The notes: generated from the sequence alone by a model not told the origin. A DNA stretch of 64,000 nt from Diacronema lutheri (GCA_019448385.1 JAGTXO010000006.1:1054001-1118000); one strand, 5' to 3'. Counted from the stretch's first letter, positions 21,220 through 31,085 are shown. Program-made: numbers and translations.

Positions 21220-21622
21220 GATCGGCGGACCGATTGCGTTTTGGTGCGCCAGGCTCAATGCGCCATCGCAGTGGCGGGCCCGCAGACGCAGACGCTGACA
21301 TGCCCAACGCTGGGCACTGAGGCCGCAGGCCGGCCCTCCTGGACCTGGCGGGCGAGCTGCCCGCGCAGCGGCCACGCGAGCCTCGCACTGACCGTGGCGG
21401 TCGCTGCCACCGTGATAGCTGCGGGTGCGGCGGCCTTGGCCCCAACCCCATCATCCGTCTTCATCCCCGCCCTGCTCGCGCTCGCGGCCTACGTCGGCAA
21501 TCCCTGCACCGGGATCCGCCCCGCGAAGTCCACACAAGACTTATCCGTGCTGCACGCCAGCCGCGCGCGCCGACGCGCGCCGCTCCCACACGCTCACCTC
21601 CGTTTCCGCGGGCGGCCCAACG

Positions 21623-21658
21623 CCCCCCCCCCCCCCCCCTCCCCCCCCCCCCCCCCCC
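21623..21658. repeat. poly-C run (35 C, one T)
   Basis: Thirty-five C interrupted by one T on the plus strand, immediately followed by ggcag, a candidate 3' splice site. Confidence 0.9.
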
Positions 21659-21996
21659 GGCAGGCGGCCATCGAGCCGCATTAGCACACCCGCCCGGGGC
21701 CTCCCGCCGCACCCGCAGCGGCTCGGCGCCTTGAATCCTCCCGTCCCCCGGGGTGAGGCCTTCAACCCGGGCCCAGCGCGCTCCGACTGCCTCACGCGCG
21801 CCAGCGCCAACCTCGGCGGCATAGTAGACCCCGAGCGAAAAGCCGCACTTCTCGCCGTCCTCGTCAGGCGCAAGTACGTTATCCTGCTCCTACTGCCGAC
21901 GCGGCTCCCGCGCGCGCGGACTACTACGCCGGGCAGATCGCCGCAGACGCACGTGAGTGCACACGTGCGGACAAGGCGCACACGCTCGACGTCCAG

Positions 21997-22213
21997 TTAG
22001 CGCACGTGCACGTGCGCGCCACTGGTCACATTTGAGCGTCCGTGCTCGCCCACAGCGTCGCCATCCACAAGATGCGCGCTGGAGCCATCCAAGCAGGGCT
22101 CTGCCTGCTCGGCTTCCGCAAGGCAATTTGGGCCGCGGACAGCGGACAGCGGACGGCGTGCGCGTGCGAGGTGCGAAAGGAGGAAGAAGGTAGGGAGAGT
22201 TGTGTGTGTGTGT

Positions 22214-22249
<36 letters not shown>

Positions 22250-23673
22250 CGGCCGCCGGAGACGAGGACGCACTCACCGCTGTTGGCAATGCGCGCGTCA
22301 CGGAGACAACTTGGCGGGCCTCGCACGCAGCTGGGCCGATCGCCGCCGTAGAGATGTCTGCAGCCGTCTCCGCGATGCCGATCGTCGCATCTGTTGGCAC
22401 CGCTGCCATCTGCCGCACCCGCGGCCAGGCTGCCGGCAAGGTCGGCGCGTCGGGCTCCGAGCTCGGCCACGCAGGCGATGCGGCCGACGGCGGTGACGCT
22501 GAGCCCAGCGCCGGGTCCAACGGCTCCACGTCGAGCCGGCTGTGAACGAGCATGCTCGCACCACTTGCCCACGCCAGCGCGTCGGACTCAGGCACGTTGT
22601 AGATCTGCGCGGGCAACGCGCGTGCGTGCGGCAGGCGCGCGCGCGAGCTTTCAGGCCACGCGCGCGTGCCGCGCGGGAGGACGGGGCGGTCGCGGCTGCG
22701 CTCGACCGCCGGTCGCGGCACCGAGCGACCGTGCGCGCCGCCGCACGTTGTAGTCGTCGCACGGAAACCAAGCCTCGTTGCGGAGCACGATGGCGACAAG
22801 GTGCCCGCTCATCGGCCCCTCGCCCACGTGCACCACGCCGGCGACGGGGAGGTGGTCGCGCCCGCCGAGCAGCAGCCGCGGCGCGCACACGAGCGCGCGG
22901 TTGTTCTTGCACTGCGAGCCATTGCCGCGCGTCGTGCGCGGCGCCTCGACAGCAATGCTGGCTGGCGTGAGCACGCCCGAGTGGCCCGCGTTCGTGTGGC
23001 GATCCCGCGGCGGCCCAGCGGCGCCCCCCAGAGCGTGTGCAAGCGCGCGCGCCGCATCGCCGCCGACGCTGACGAGTACGGCGATGCCCTCGCCGGCCTC
23101 TGAAGGCACGGCGATCTGCTCGAGCACTGGCCCGACGCGTGTGTCGGCTTCAAAGGCCGCAGCGAGCCCGGGCACTCGGCCGAGCAGCAACCGGAAGAAC
23201 TCAGCGGCATCCTGCGGCGTCCTTCGCGCGCCACGGCCCGAGATGACGTCGATGACGGACACAAGACACAGCCGTGTCGGCGCCCTGGTGTCCTCGATCA
23301 GCGTGCCAAAGTCCCGAAAACGCGCCCTCTCGACGCTGTTGGCACGGCGCGAAGCGGAGCGAAGCATCGCACGGAGCATGTTCAGGGCGAAGAGCGATTG
23401 CATAAGGACGGTCGTGTAGCACGCGCTGCCCTCGTTTTTCGCGCCTGCGCCGCGCCGCGCAGCGCCGGGTGTGCGGGGTGCGCACGCACGGTTTGCGGCG
23501 GGATGGAGGGAGGCTGGCTGGGCGCGCGCCGAGCCCGGCAAGCCGTGCAGGCGCTCACCACGCGGCACGCCGGGCACTCTCACCGGCCACATCGGGCCGT
23601 CAAACGCGTCTTCCACAGGCTGCCGACCGACGACGTAAAACTTGCTCAAGGCGCCGCGCCGTGCACGCGCCAT
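21997..23673 (-). CDS. ubiquitin-specific-protease-like (C19) deubiquitinase
   Basis: The minus strand encodes the three hallmarks of USP enzymes: a Cys box (KNEGSACYTTVLMQSL, about 23430), a Gln-Asp box (TPQDAAEFFRLLLGRV, about 23200) and a His box (GEGPMSGHLVAIVL, then AWFPCDDYN, about 22760-22820). An intron at 22605-22746 (GTGCGG...CGCGCAG, phase 0) joins CDDYN to IYNVPESDALAWASGASML, which gives the final beta strand with ARG-type ending HSRL. A GTGAGTG donor near 22280 and a poly-C tract suggest one more intron, with the stop near 21997 or 22026; this end is uncertain. Start: ATG at 23673 gives MARARRGALSKFYVVG; coding-like sequence continues upstream to about 23940, so the true start may be earlier. 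Catalytic residues look intact. Confidence 0.6.
22212..22244. repeat. poly-G run (poly-C on the minus strand)
   Basis: Thirty-three G preceded by a short TG repeat. On the minus strand it reads as a C-tract inside the presumed last intron of the USP-like gene, after a strong GTGAGTGCG donor near 22280. Confidence 0.9.
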
Positions 23674-24147
23674 GCGCGCGCTGTTGCGGGCTGCGCAGCA
23701 GGGACGACGGGGGAATTGGCGAGCGAGGGTTGGGCGCAGATCAGCGTGGTGGCGCGGCAAGACGAGCGCGCGCCGGGCGCCTGGCGCGGAGGCGCCCCGC
23801 GCGAGGACGCGAGCCGCTTCTCGCACCGGACGGGCGCCCACGCGCAAGCCGGCTTTCGAGGGCTGGTGGATGGTGGCAGATGCCGAAACGGACACATGGA
23901 ATGATGCGTCGGCGGCGCGAGCGCGGGACGATCTTGCCCGGGCAATTTTGCGCACGCTGCCAGCGCGCGTATGCGTGCGCATGCAGCGGGCGGCGCGCAC
24001 GTTGCGCGTGACGGGGCGCCGAGCGGCACACCGGCGGGGACGCGCTCGCCGCTGCCGTGGCATCGTACGCTGCCTGCGTGCTGGCCCGCACGCACGTTGC
24101 CGGCGCGAGGGGACGGCGAGTGCGCCTCGGCCGAACAGGCGCGAACG

Positions 24148-24545
24148 TTACGCCCGAGCGCGTGGCCGGGCCCCGCCGACTGCACGCAGCGCCGGCCCAG
24201 GCGCGCATCCGCCCGACGCGGATTTGGACGACGCATCGACCTGCACGCCGAGCGTCTGCGCCCGCCTCGCGGCCGGTCGCGCCGGCCCCTCTTCGGCCCG
24301 AGGCCGCACGTCCGCCGCGCGCCGCTTTGGCGCGCGGCGCGGCGCTCCCGGAACGCGCATGGCACACGCGCGGTGCGCGGGCACGCCCGCAACGCGCCAT
24401 TCCAGCGCGAGCAGTTCGGCAAGCTTGCAGCGCGCGAGCAGCCGGGCATGTGCCGCGGAAACACAGTTCGCTGTGTGCGCCGGCCGCGACGACACGGCGT
24501 AGCGGCGCGAGGCTGGCCGCCGGGGCCACGGGCGTACTGCCGTGG
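24148..24545 (-). other. coding-like minus-strand exon of unknown assignment
   Basis: After a poly-C tract and the acceptor-like gccacggcag (about 24537), the minus strand is open and has balanced composition: YAVSSRPAHTANC, LLARCKLAELLALEW and downstream Lys/Arg-rich sequence ending at 24148. It could be a terminal exon of the helicase region or a first exon of the USP gene. No domain is recognised. Confidence 0.3.
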
Positions 24546-24589
24546 CGCGACGCCATGGTATGAGCATTAAATTCATCGGGGGGTGGGGT

Positions 24590-24608
24590 GGGGGGGGGGG
24601 GGGGGGGG
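24590..24608. repeat. poly-G run (19 G; poly-C on the minus strand)
   Basis: Nineteen G preceded by gggggtggggt. On the minus strand it is a C-tract about 50 nt before a cggcag acceptor-like site. Confidence 0.9.
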
Positions 24609-24920
24609 CGCGTTGTGCGCACTTGGCGCGCGAGTAGTGCGAGTGGCGGGCGAGCCTCGTCGCCCACGGAGCCCGCCCCCGGCTCGGCGGCGCGCCGCCT
24701 GCTCGCCGGGTCGCGCACCGCCGTCGCCGCCGCTGCGCACTTGCCCAGCTTGCCGGCAGGCGGCAGGCGGCGGCGACGGCGGCGGCGGCGGCTGCGGCTG
24801 CGGCGCGAGCGCGACGCCGGGCGGCGGCAGCGCCGACGGCACGCGCGCAGCGGCGACCCACGCGGCGGCGGGCAGCGCGCCAGCGTGAGGCCCCTGCGCG
24901 CCGGCCGCATTGGCGCCGCC

Positions 24921-24945
24921 CTGCGCGCCCTAGAAGGGCGCGCAG
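24921..24945. repeat. 11-bp perfect hairpin
   Basis: ctgcgcgccct (24921-24931) and its exact reverse complement agggcgcgcag (24935-24945) flank a 3-nt loop. It lies about 250 nt past the end of the helicase remnant and beside two 16-nt near-palindromes (24972-24987 and 25036-25051). Confidence 0.7.
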
Positions 24946-25199
24946 GTACGCGGGCCGGTCGCGCGGCGCGCGGTGCTGGCGAGCACCCGACGGCTGCGCG
25001 TCGGCGCGAGCGGCGCGGCGGGCGTCGCGCCGGCGGGTGCTGGCCAGCACCGCGCGCCGGCGGCGCGCCCGCCGCCAGCGCGCCGCCCGCCGCCGGCGCC
25101 GCGCGCGCCGTCCGCGCCCGCCGCCACCGCGCGCCGCCGCCGCGCATTCGCGCGCGGCGGCGACGGCGGCCGCGGCGAGCGCCGCCGCCGCCGCCTCGC

Positions 25200-27577
25200 C
25201 ACCGCTGACCGCGCGGAGCACCTCTTTGAAGACGACGCTGCGCGTCACGAGGTCCGGGCCGAGCGCAAAGCGGACGCGCGACGTGTGCCCGACGCGCGAA
25301 GCGGCCACGTGGAGCTGGCCGTGCGTGAAGCACGGCTCGGCGAGCCACACGCCCGCGCACCCGAGCGCTTGCCCCTGCGCCTCGTTACGCCGGCCGCACC
25401 GGGGAACTGGCGGCGCATCCGCACAAGCGCGAACGTGCCGTCGTCGGGCGAGTGGTGGTCGACACGCGCGACGAGCACGGTGCTGTCGCGCCCGGCGGCC
25501 GCGCCGGGGCGTGCGCACTCGAGCAGCCGGCCGCCGGCGCGCATGCCGCGCACGATCAGCCGCGTGCCGCCGCACAGCCCCTCGCCGGGCGAGAGGTTGC
25601 GCGGCAGCATCACCACCATCCCGGGCTTCAGGTCGAGGACGCGGTGCGGCATCTGCGCGTGCTCGAGCGAGTCGAGGAATTCGACCGACGCCAGCGCAAT
25701 CTGCTTGCCCGCCCCGTCGTCGCGCCAGCTCGTCCGCCGACGCGCACCTCGCCGCCGCGCCCGGGAAGCGGCCGATCGCCAGCCAGTTGATCCGCGCCAC
25801 GTCCGTCTGCTTGGCGCAGAGCACCGCGCGGTCGCACAGCGAGCCGTCGTCGGTCCAACACGTCGCGCCGTGGACAAAGTCGTCACGAGCTCCGTCGGGT
25901 AGGCCGAGCCCACGCGGATGGGGACGCCGCCGACGGCCTCGGGCAGCTGCACGGGATCGAGCGGGAATGCGCCGGGCATGGCCCCGGCCGCCGGCACCGC
26001 CGCGGGAACGGCGCCGTCGCCGGGGCTGCGCAGCAGCTCCGCCCACTCGCCCGCGCCGAGCGCGTCGCCCGTGTCGCGCGCCGCGCTCGAGGCGCGAACG
26101 TTCTCGACCAAGGCGTGCTGCCGATCGTGCTGCCACGGCGCCGAGTACTTGAGGCAGGAGCGCACGATCTGCGCGCGCGAGCCGCGCCGCACCACCGGCA
26201 AGCACTGGCGAAAGTCGCCGGCGAGCAGCAGCGTCTCGCCGCCGAAGCGCTCGTCGACGCCCGTCACGTCGCGCAAACACCGATCAGGCGAGTCGAGGTG
26301 GCACCGCGTCTGCATCGGCGCCTCGTCCCACACGACCAGCCGCCGCGGCGGCCAGGGAGCGCCCGCGCTCGGAGCGCGGCACGCCATTGAACGGCTTGCC
26401 CGTCGGAGTCGGCACCGCCGGGCACCTTGAAGGTCAAGTGGAAGGTGCGGCCGTCGGGCAGCAGCGTGGCGGCGACGCCCGAGGACGCGCCCACGACGAC
26501 CGCGTGCCCATCCGCGCGCACGGCGGCGATAATGGCGCGCTCGACGAACGTCTTGCCCGTTCCGCCCGGCGCGTCGCAAAGATGCAGCCGGTTGCCCACG
26601 CCGCGCAGCGCCGATTTGACGACCGCGCCGTGGAGCGCGCACTGCTGGCCGCCCTCGGCCATCGCCGCGCGCGCCGCCGCCGCGCTCGCAGCCCGCTCGG
26701 CGCGATGGTAGCCCTGCGCGCGCGCGAGCTCGCGCCCGCCCGGCCCGGCCGGCGCGCGCGCCGTGCGCAGACCGGCCACCGCCGCGAGCGCCGCCGCGCG
26801 CTCGCGCTCGTCGGGCACGTACAGCCCCGTGGAGTCGAACGTGTCGGCCCAGGCGGGCACGCCGTACGAGGCGAAGGCGTCCGAGCCGGGCTGCGGCCGC
26901 TGCTCGGCGCGCTTCAGGAGCATGACCCCGCACACGTTCCACTTGGTGCCAAACATCGAGCCCGTGAGCCCCGTGTAGACGCGGTCGAGCTGCGTGGCGA
27001 TGGCGCAGACGTCCTCGTGCCGGATCTCGTCGACCGGTTCGCGCCGCGCGTCGACGAGCGGCACGACGCGCTCGGAGCCCGCCCACGTGAACGTGCGCGT
27101 CGACATGTTCAGCCGCGTGTGCGCGAGCGTGTCGTCCTCGTACTTGGGCTTGACGGCGGGCGAGAGCTTGCCGCGCACCTCCTCCTTCGAGAGGCCGCGC
27201 GTGTTGAGCAGCTCCTTCTGGCGCGCGTGCACCGTCTCGACGCGCTGATCGTCGATGGCGCGCAGGGCGCCAAAGTAGGCGTCCATCTGCGCGAGCGGCG
27301 CGCCTTCAATCGGCAGCTCCTTGTCGGTCACGCCGGCCGTGCACGCCGCCTTGTCGACGTCCGTCGGCCCGTACATGGTGCCAAAGTTGCCGTCGCCCGT
27401 GAGCTCGGGCCAGTCGACGACGCAGGGCGGCGAGACGAAGGCGAGCGCGCGGCGCGACGGCCCGTAGCTCAGCTTGTCGACCGTGCGCGCCTGCTCGCTC
27501 GGCTTGACCGGCCGCGTGCTCACGATCTCGCAGTTGACGAGCGCCGCGTCGAAGGCGCGCAGGTCGATGGCGGCCAT
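25200..27577 (-). pseudogene. decayed PIF1-type helicase with a virus-like N-terminal domain
   Basis: From ATG 27577 an open frame first encodes about 270 residues (LAFVSPPCVVDWPELTGDGN, PKYEDDTLAHTRLNMSTRTF) that remind me of single-strand-binding-like proteins of large algal DNA viruses. Then comes a PIF1 helicase: Walker A DAPGGTGKTFV (about 26560), GASSGVAATLLPDGRT, Walker B region LVVWDEAPMQT (about 26325), LLLAGDFRQ, MVVMLPRNLSPGEGLCGGT and the C-terminal FTHGQLHVAASRVG (about 25305). The motifs fall in three different frames: shifts occur near 26420, 26360, 25885, 25720 and 25395. At the last one about 14 nt seem deleted between RPA and NEAQGQ, removing part of the TxNxAQGQ motif. Nearby genes are not frameshifted, so decay is likelier than poor sequence. 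Confidence 0.7.
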
Positions 27578-27699
27578 GGTCGTTGTGCGCGGGAGATCAC
27601 GCTGCAGGCGGCTCCACAGTAGGTTCGAGAAAAAAAAAAGCTGGGCCAACGGTCAGTCGAGCGCCACAAGCAATCCTCGGGAGCCGGTGGCCCAACCCA

Positions 27700-28052
27700 A
27701 CCCAACGATCTTCGTCGCCACCCTTCGCGCGTTTTCCGTTCGCGCCCAAGCAGACAATGAGACCACAATCTCGGTGCTGCTCGGCGCGATGATGGGCCTC
27801 AGCGGCTCGGTGGCGATCGTGCTCTACGTGCGCGCGCGACGTCGCGAGGTGCAGCACGGGCGCGTGGCGACGCCGCGCATCATCCAGCGCCAGCTCGAGC
27901 TGCAGCTGCCGTGGGGCCGGCCGGACGAGGCATCCGTCGCCTCGCGTGCCGAAACGCCGGGCGTCGAGGCCGCGTCGCGCTCGGTGCGCGACGCGGCGCC
28001 CGAGCCGGACCCGGACGAGGGCTACGTGCGCGTGGCGAGCGCGGCGTTCTGA
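27700..28052 (+). CDS. possible small single-pass membrane protein
   Basis: An open frame ending at 28052 codes a hydrophobic helix (ISVLLGAMMGLSGSVAIVLY) followed by RARRREV and a Gln/Glu-rich tail ending GYVRVASAAF. It starts just past the divergent helicase remnant. The beginning is unclear; a cccaagcag acceptor-like site at about 27755 could open an exon. Family not recognised. Confidence 0.3.
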
Positions 28053-28134
28053 GGCGCGCACGACGTCGCCCAGCCAGAGCAGCCCGGGGCGGGGCGAGTC
28101 CGGCTGCGCGGAGGTCCGGCTCGAGCGGGCGGGC

Positions 28135-29019
28135 GCCATGCTCTGAGGCGCCGCCGCTTTCTAAAAGGGTGTAGGGTGTAGGGTGTAGGATGCAAAACAA
28201 GCCCTCCCCACATTTGGGCCCGACGTCATTCCTTCTTCGAAGCCGTGACGTTACTCACATACGAGTACTTTTACTTAGTGTAGGATGTATCTATTCTCTA
28301 AGTATTTGCATAGTGTAGGGTGTAGGATAAGTACGGTTACGAAAGTCCTACAGGGAGTGAAGGAATGACGCTGTGACGAAAGAAGGAATGACGTCGGGCC
28401 CAGATGTGGGGAGGGCTTGTTTTGCATCCTACACCCTACACCCTACACCCTTTTAGAAAGCGGCGGCGCCTCAGAGCATGGCGGCTCGACAGCATGGCGC
28501 CTATACAGCATGGCGTCGTCCAGCGTCACGCCGCGTCGTGGTCCTGCCGCTCCTCCGTGGCGCACGGATGGCGCTCCTCCGTGACGCAGCCGAACGACGT
28601 CGCGGCGTCACGGCCCGGGCGCAGTCGCCATCCTGGACGCCACGCTGGACGACGCCATGCTGTCGAGGCGCCATGCTGTCGAGCCGCCATGCTCCGAGGC
28701 GCCGCCGCTTTCTAAAAGGGTGTAGGGTGTAGGGTGTAGGATGCAAAACAAGCCCTCCCCACATTTGGGCCCGACGTCATTCCTTCTTTCGTCACAGCGT
28801 CATTCCTTCTCCCCCCTATGGGACTTTCATAACCGTACTTATCCTACACCCTACACTATGCAAATACCTAGAGAATAGATACATCCTACACTAAGTAAAG
28901 GTACTCGTATGTGAGTAACGTCACGGCTTCGAAGAAGGAATGACGTCGGGCCCAAATGTGGGGAGGGCTTGTTTTGCATCCTACACCCTACACCCTACAC
29001 CCTTTTAGAAAGCGGCGCC
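28135..29019. repeat. 885-bp nested palindrome of two inverted MITE-like hairpin units
   Basis: Unit 1 (28135-28483) and unit 2 (28686-29019) are near-identical reverse complements, including their middle parts. Each unit is itself an inverted repeat with arms of about 100 bp: gccatgctctgaggcgcc, ctttctaaaaggg, three gtgtaggg-type repeats, then tgcaaaacaagccctcccca and gacgtcattccttctt. The 202-bp spacer is also palindromic near its ends (agcatggcgtcgtccagcg against its complement). The inner loops are AT-richer than the surroundings. It codes for nothing visible and has the form of a terminal-inverted-repeat element inserted twice, or a duplicated fold-back element. Confidence 0.9.
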
Positions 29020-29434
29020 GAAGGTGGGAGGATGCCACCCGTATGCGCGCGTTTGAACGTGCGCGGACGGCCGTTGGCTTCGCGCCCTTTCGCCCACGGT
29101 TTGCGCGCCAACGGACCAGTCCTCCGCGGGCGCCGCGCATCGTCTCAGGGGCGGTCGGTGTGGTACGCCGCGCGCATCGTCAGCGCCGCGGCGTCGAGCT
29201 CGGCGAGCGAGGGCGCGTACGTGACGCCGCTCAGCACCTCGTCCGCGCCCGCCCTCGTCGCGCTCGCCGCCTCCGCAGTGCGCGCAGGCGGCTTCGTGAC
29301 GGCACGCGAGGCCACGCCGCGCGCCGCAGGTGCCTTCGCGCGCTGCATCGTCTGTCTGCCGGTCCGACGCGCTCTGCTCTGAACGAACGGACGGCACGCC
29401 CGACGAGATCTCGTCGCGTGCACGCTCGCACAGC

Positions 29435-30267
29435 ATGTACCCCCAGAACGTCTCCGAGCTGCTGCCCGACGAGATCTTCGGCGACGAGCTGCTCGTCGAC
29501 CGGCACTACCGCGTGCGCATCCTTCAGCGCGTCGCCCGCCGCCGCGATGCGGCCGAGGCCAACTTTTGGCTCGACGGCGGGCCCGCCGACTCGGTCGTCG
29601 GCGCGTGCATGTGCGGCCGAATCTACGCGCTCAAGTGCATGGGCCGGCTCGTCCGCGGCGCCCGGATCCTCGCGCTGCTGCGCAAAAATGTGGCGCTCGC
29701 CATGTGCCGCGCACACCTCATGGGCCACATGCTCCAGCGCATCGTCGGCGACAGCGGCGTCGCGCGGCTGCTGCAGCTGGTTGCAGCTCGTTCGCGAGGA
29801 TCACGACACGCTCAACGCCGAGCACCAGGCCTTGGAAGCACAGCATGACACCGGCCAAGTCATGCGACGGCATGTGCGCGCGCGCCGACGCGCTCTCCAA
29901 GGACCTCGCACGGGCGCACGAGCACGCTCACAAGCTCGATGGCTATCTGGTGTGGTGCAGCGAGCGCCTCGGTGAGAGTGACTCTTTCAACGGAGCGCTC
30001 GAGAACCTGAACACGCGGTGCAGCATGAGATGTGCTGGCTCCACGCCGAGATGTCGTCGCTCGTTGCGAGTTCGCCCGAGGCTTACGCGAACGACAGCGA
30101 GGCCACCGACTTCAAGGACCACGGCGTGTGCGTCGAGTTCGATGTCTTCAACCGCGACGGGGTCGAGGGCGCGCCCGTGCCCGCGACCGCGCCCACGAAG
30201 GCAGAGCCGGGCATCGAGTCCGAGTGCATCGCGCCCGCACAGGCAGAGCCGGGCAGCGAGTCCGAAG

Positions 30268-30300
<33 letters not shown>

Positions 30301-30330
30301 GGCAGAGCCGCGCACCGAGCCCAAGTGAGC
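29435..30330 (+). pseudogene. decayed coiled-coil protein gene
   Basis: From ATG 29435 the frame reads MYPQNVSELLPDEIFGDELL and continues to LLQLV, then shifts. The protein continues in the second frame (REDHDTLNAEHQALEA), then the third (AKSCDGMCARADALSKDLAR ... YLVWCSERLGESDSFNGALE) and another frame (QHEMCWLHAEMSSLVASSPE) to an acidic/Pro-rich tail. The first shift coincides with a 10-bp tandem duplication (gcagctggtt, then gcagctcgtt, 29771-29790). Three shifts in a coherent coiled-coil sequence indicate a broken gene. Function unknown. Confidence 0.6.
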
Positions 30331-31085
30331 CAACGTGCCGCCGAACTCGCCCAAGCTCTCGTCGGTCGACAGTCAGGCCACCGAGTACAAGACCTCCTAC
30401 GCGAACTCACGTGCTCGCCACCTGCAACGCCTCGAGTTTACGCACGCGTTCGAGTCTGTGCAGGCCGAGGTCGCTTAGCCAAAGCGCGCCAAGGTTCCGG
30501 CCACCGGCGCATCCAGCCGCTGGCTGCGCAACACGGCGGTGCGCAACACCCGCAGCTCGGCCAACGGCAAGTAGCGCGCCGGCGCAGCGCACGGTATGCC
30601 GCGGCGAGCTCAGTCGCGAAGAGTGTCCGACTGGCCGCGCCCTCCACGGGGTGCACGCGCACTCGGCGCGGTCCGGTCAGTCAGGGGGCCTCAGCTTGCG
30701 CGATGCCAGTTGCGAGCCCCCCCGGAATCCGCCATTCTATTCTACTAGGCGTAAATCACCCAAGCCCTTCCGGTCGCCCGCATTCCGGGGTCGGACCCTC
30801 CGTCGGCCCGGCTCGGGCCCTCCGTCCGCCGCGCCCGCTCGACCCCGAATTCTACTCCAAATCGGCCGGTCAGGAGGGTGTCTCGGTCCTAGGCTCGTCA
30901 TAAGCCTCGCCCCGACCCCTCGAGCGCTCATTGGCTGGCTTTTAACCCTTGATTGTACGACCCGGGTCGTACTCTCAGCCTTACACTGGCCGGACCAGCC
31001 CGGACCGCGCCGTATATAGGCCCCTCCTCCAAGTCCCCCTCCCCCGCGCCCTTTCGCACAGCATAACGCCGCCCTCACACGCAAC
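30331..31085. other. non-coding stretch with promoter-like signals
   Basis: No convincing coding frame. It holds duplicated ttctattctac / attctactcc words, a CCAAT box in inverted form, an 18-nt perfect palindrome and a TATA sequence, all at 30928-31018. It separates the mobile island from the host gene block. Confidence 0.5.
30930..31018 (+). promoter_or_regulatory. candidate promoter: inverted CCAAT, 18-nt palindrome, TATA box
   Basis: attgg at 30930-30934, the perfect palindrome gtacgacccgggtcgtac at 30955-30972 and tatata at 31013-31018 are spaced like upstream elements of a plus-strand RNA polymerase II promoter. No plus-strand gene follows: the next gene (stop at 31086) is on the minus strand. 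It may drive a non-coding or antisense transcript, or be left from an old LTR. Confidence 0.35.

Larger units (their letters stand above)
19623..22000 (+). other. unresolved plus-strand coding remnants, possibly LINE-like
   Basis: Several short coding-looking stretches lie on the plus strand, separated by poly-C tracts followed by AG: GMLRDLKHIQPRS (about 19870-19950), GFEVQSWATVPLVTDEAAK (about 20675-20820), NGTQTARLGNRLVRERSAL (about 20960-21170) and NLGGIVDPERKAALLAVLV plus LVRRKYVILLL (about 21805-21900). The last resembles the first strands of an AP-like endonuclease of non-LTR retrotransposons (N-x-x-G ... + + x A L L ... D I x x L x E T), but key acids are missing. I cannot name the gene. 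It may be a decayed retroelement or an intron-rich gene of unknown function. Confidence 0.3.

Noticed and set aside
19804-24608. Poly-C/G runs considered as assembly padding or sequencing error
   Set aside because: They differ in length, include a T interruption and a TG flank, and their strand agrees with the gene direction. Exact length may still be unreliable.
24900-27577. Helicase plus hairpin considered as a Helitron
   Set aside because: No HUH-type Rep domain, no CTRR end after the hairpin and no 5' TC end seen. The helicase alone is also found in other elements.
28135-29019. GTGTAGG repeats considered as telomeric DNA
   Set aside because: Only three copies per arm, inside an inverted-repeat element, and the unit is not a known telomere repeat; host genes lie beyond it.
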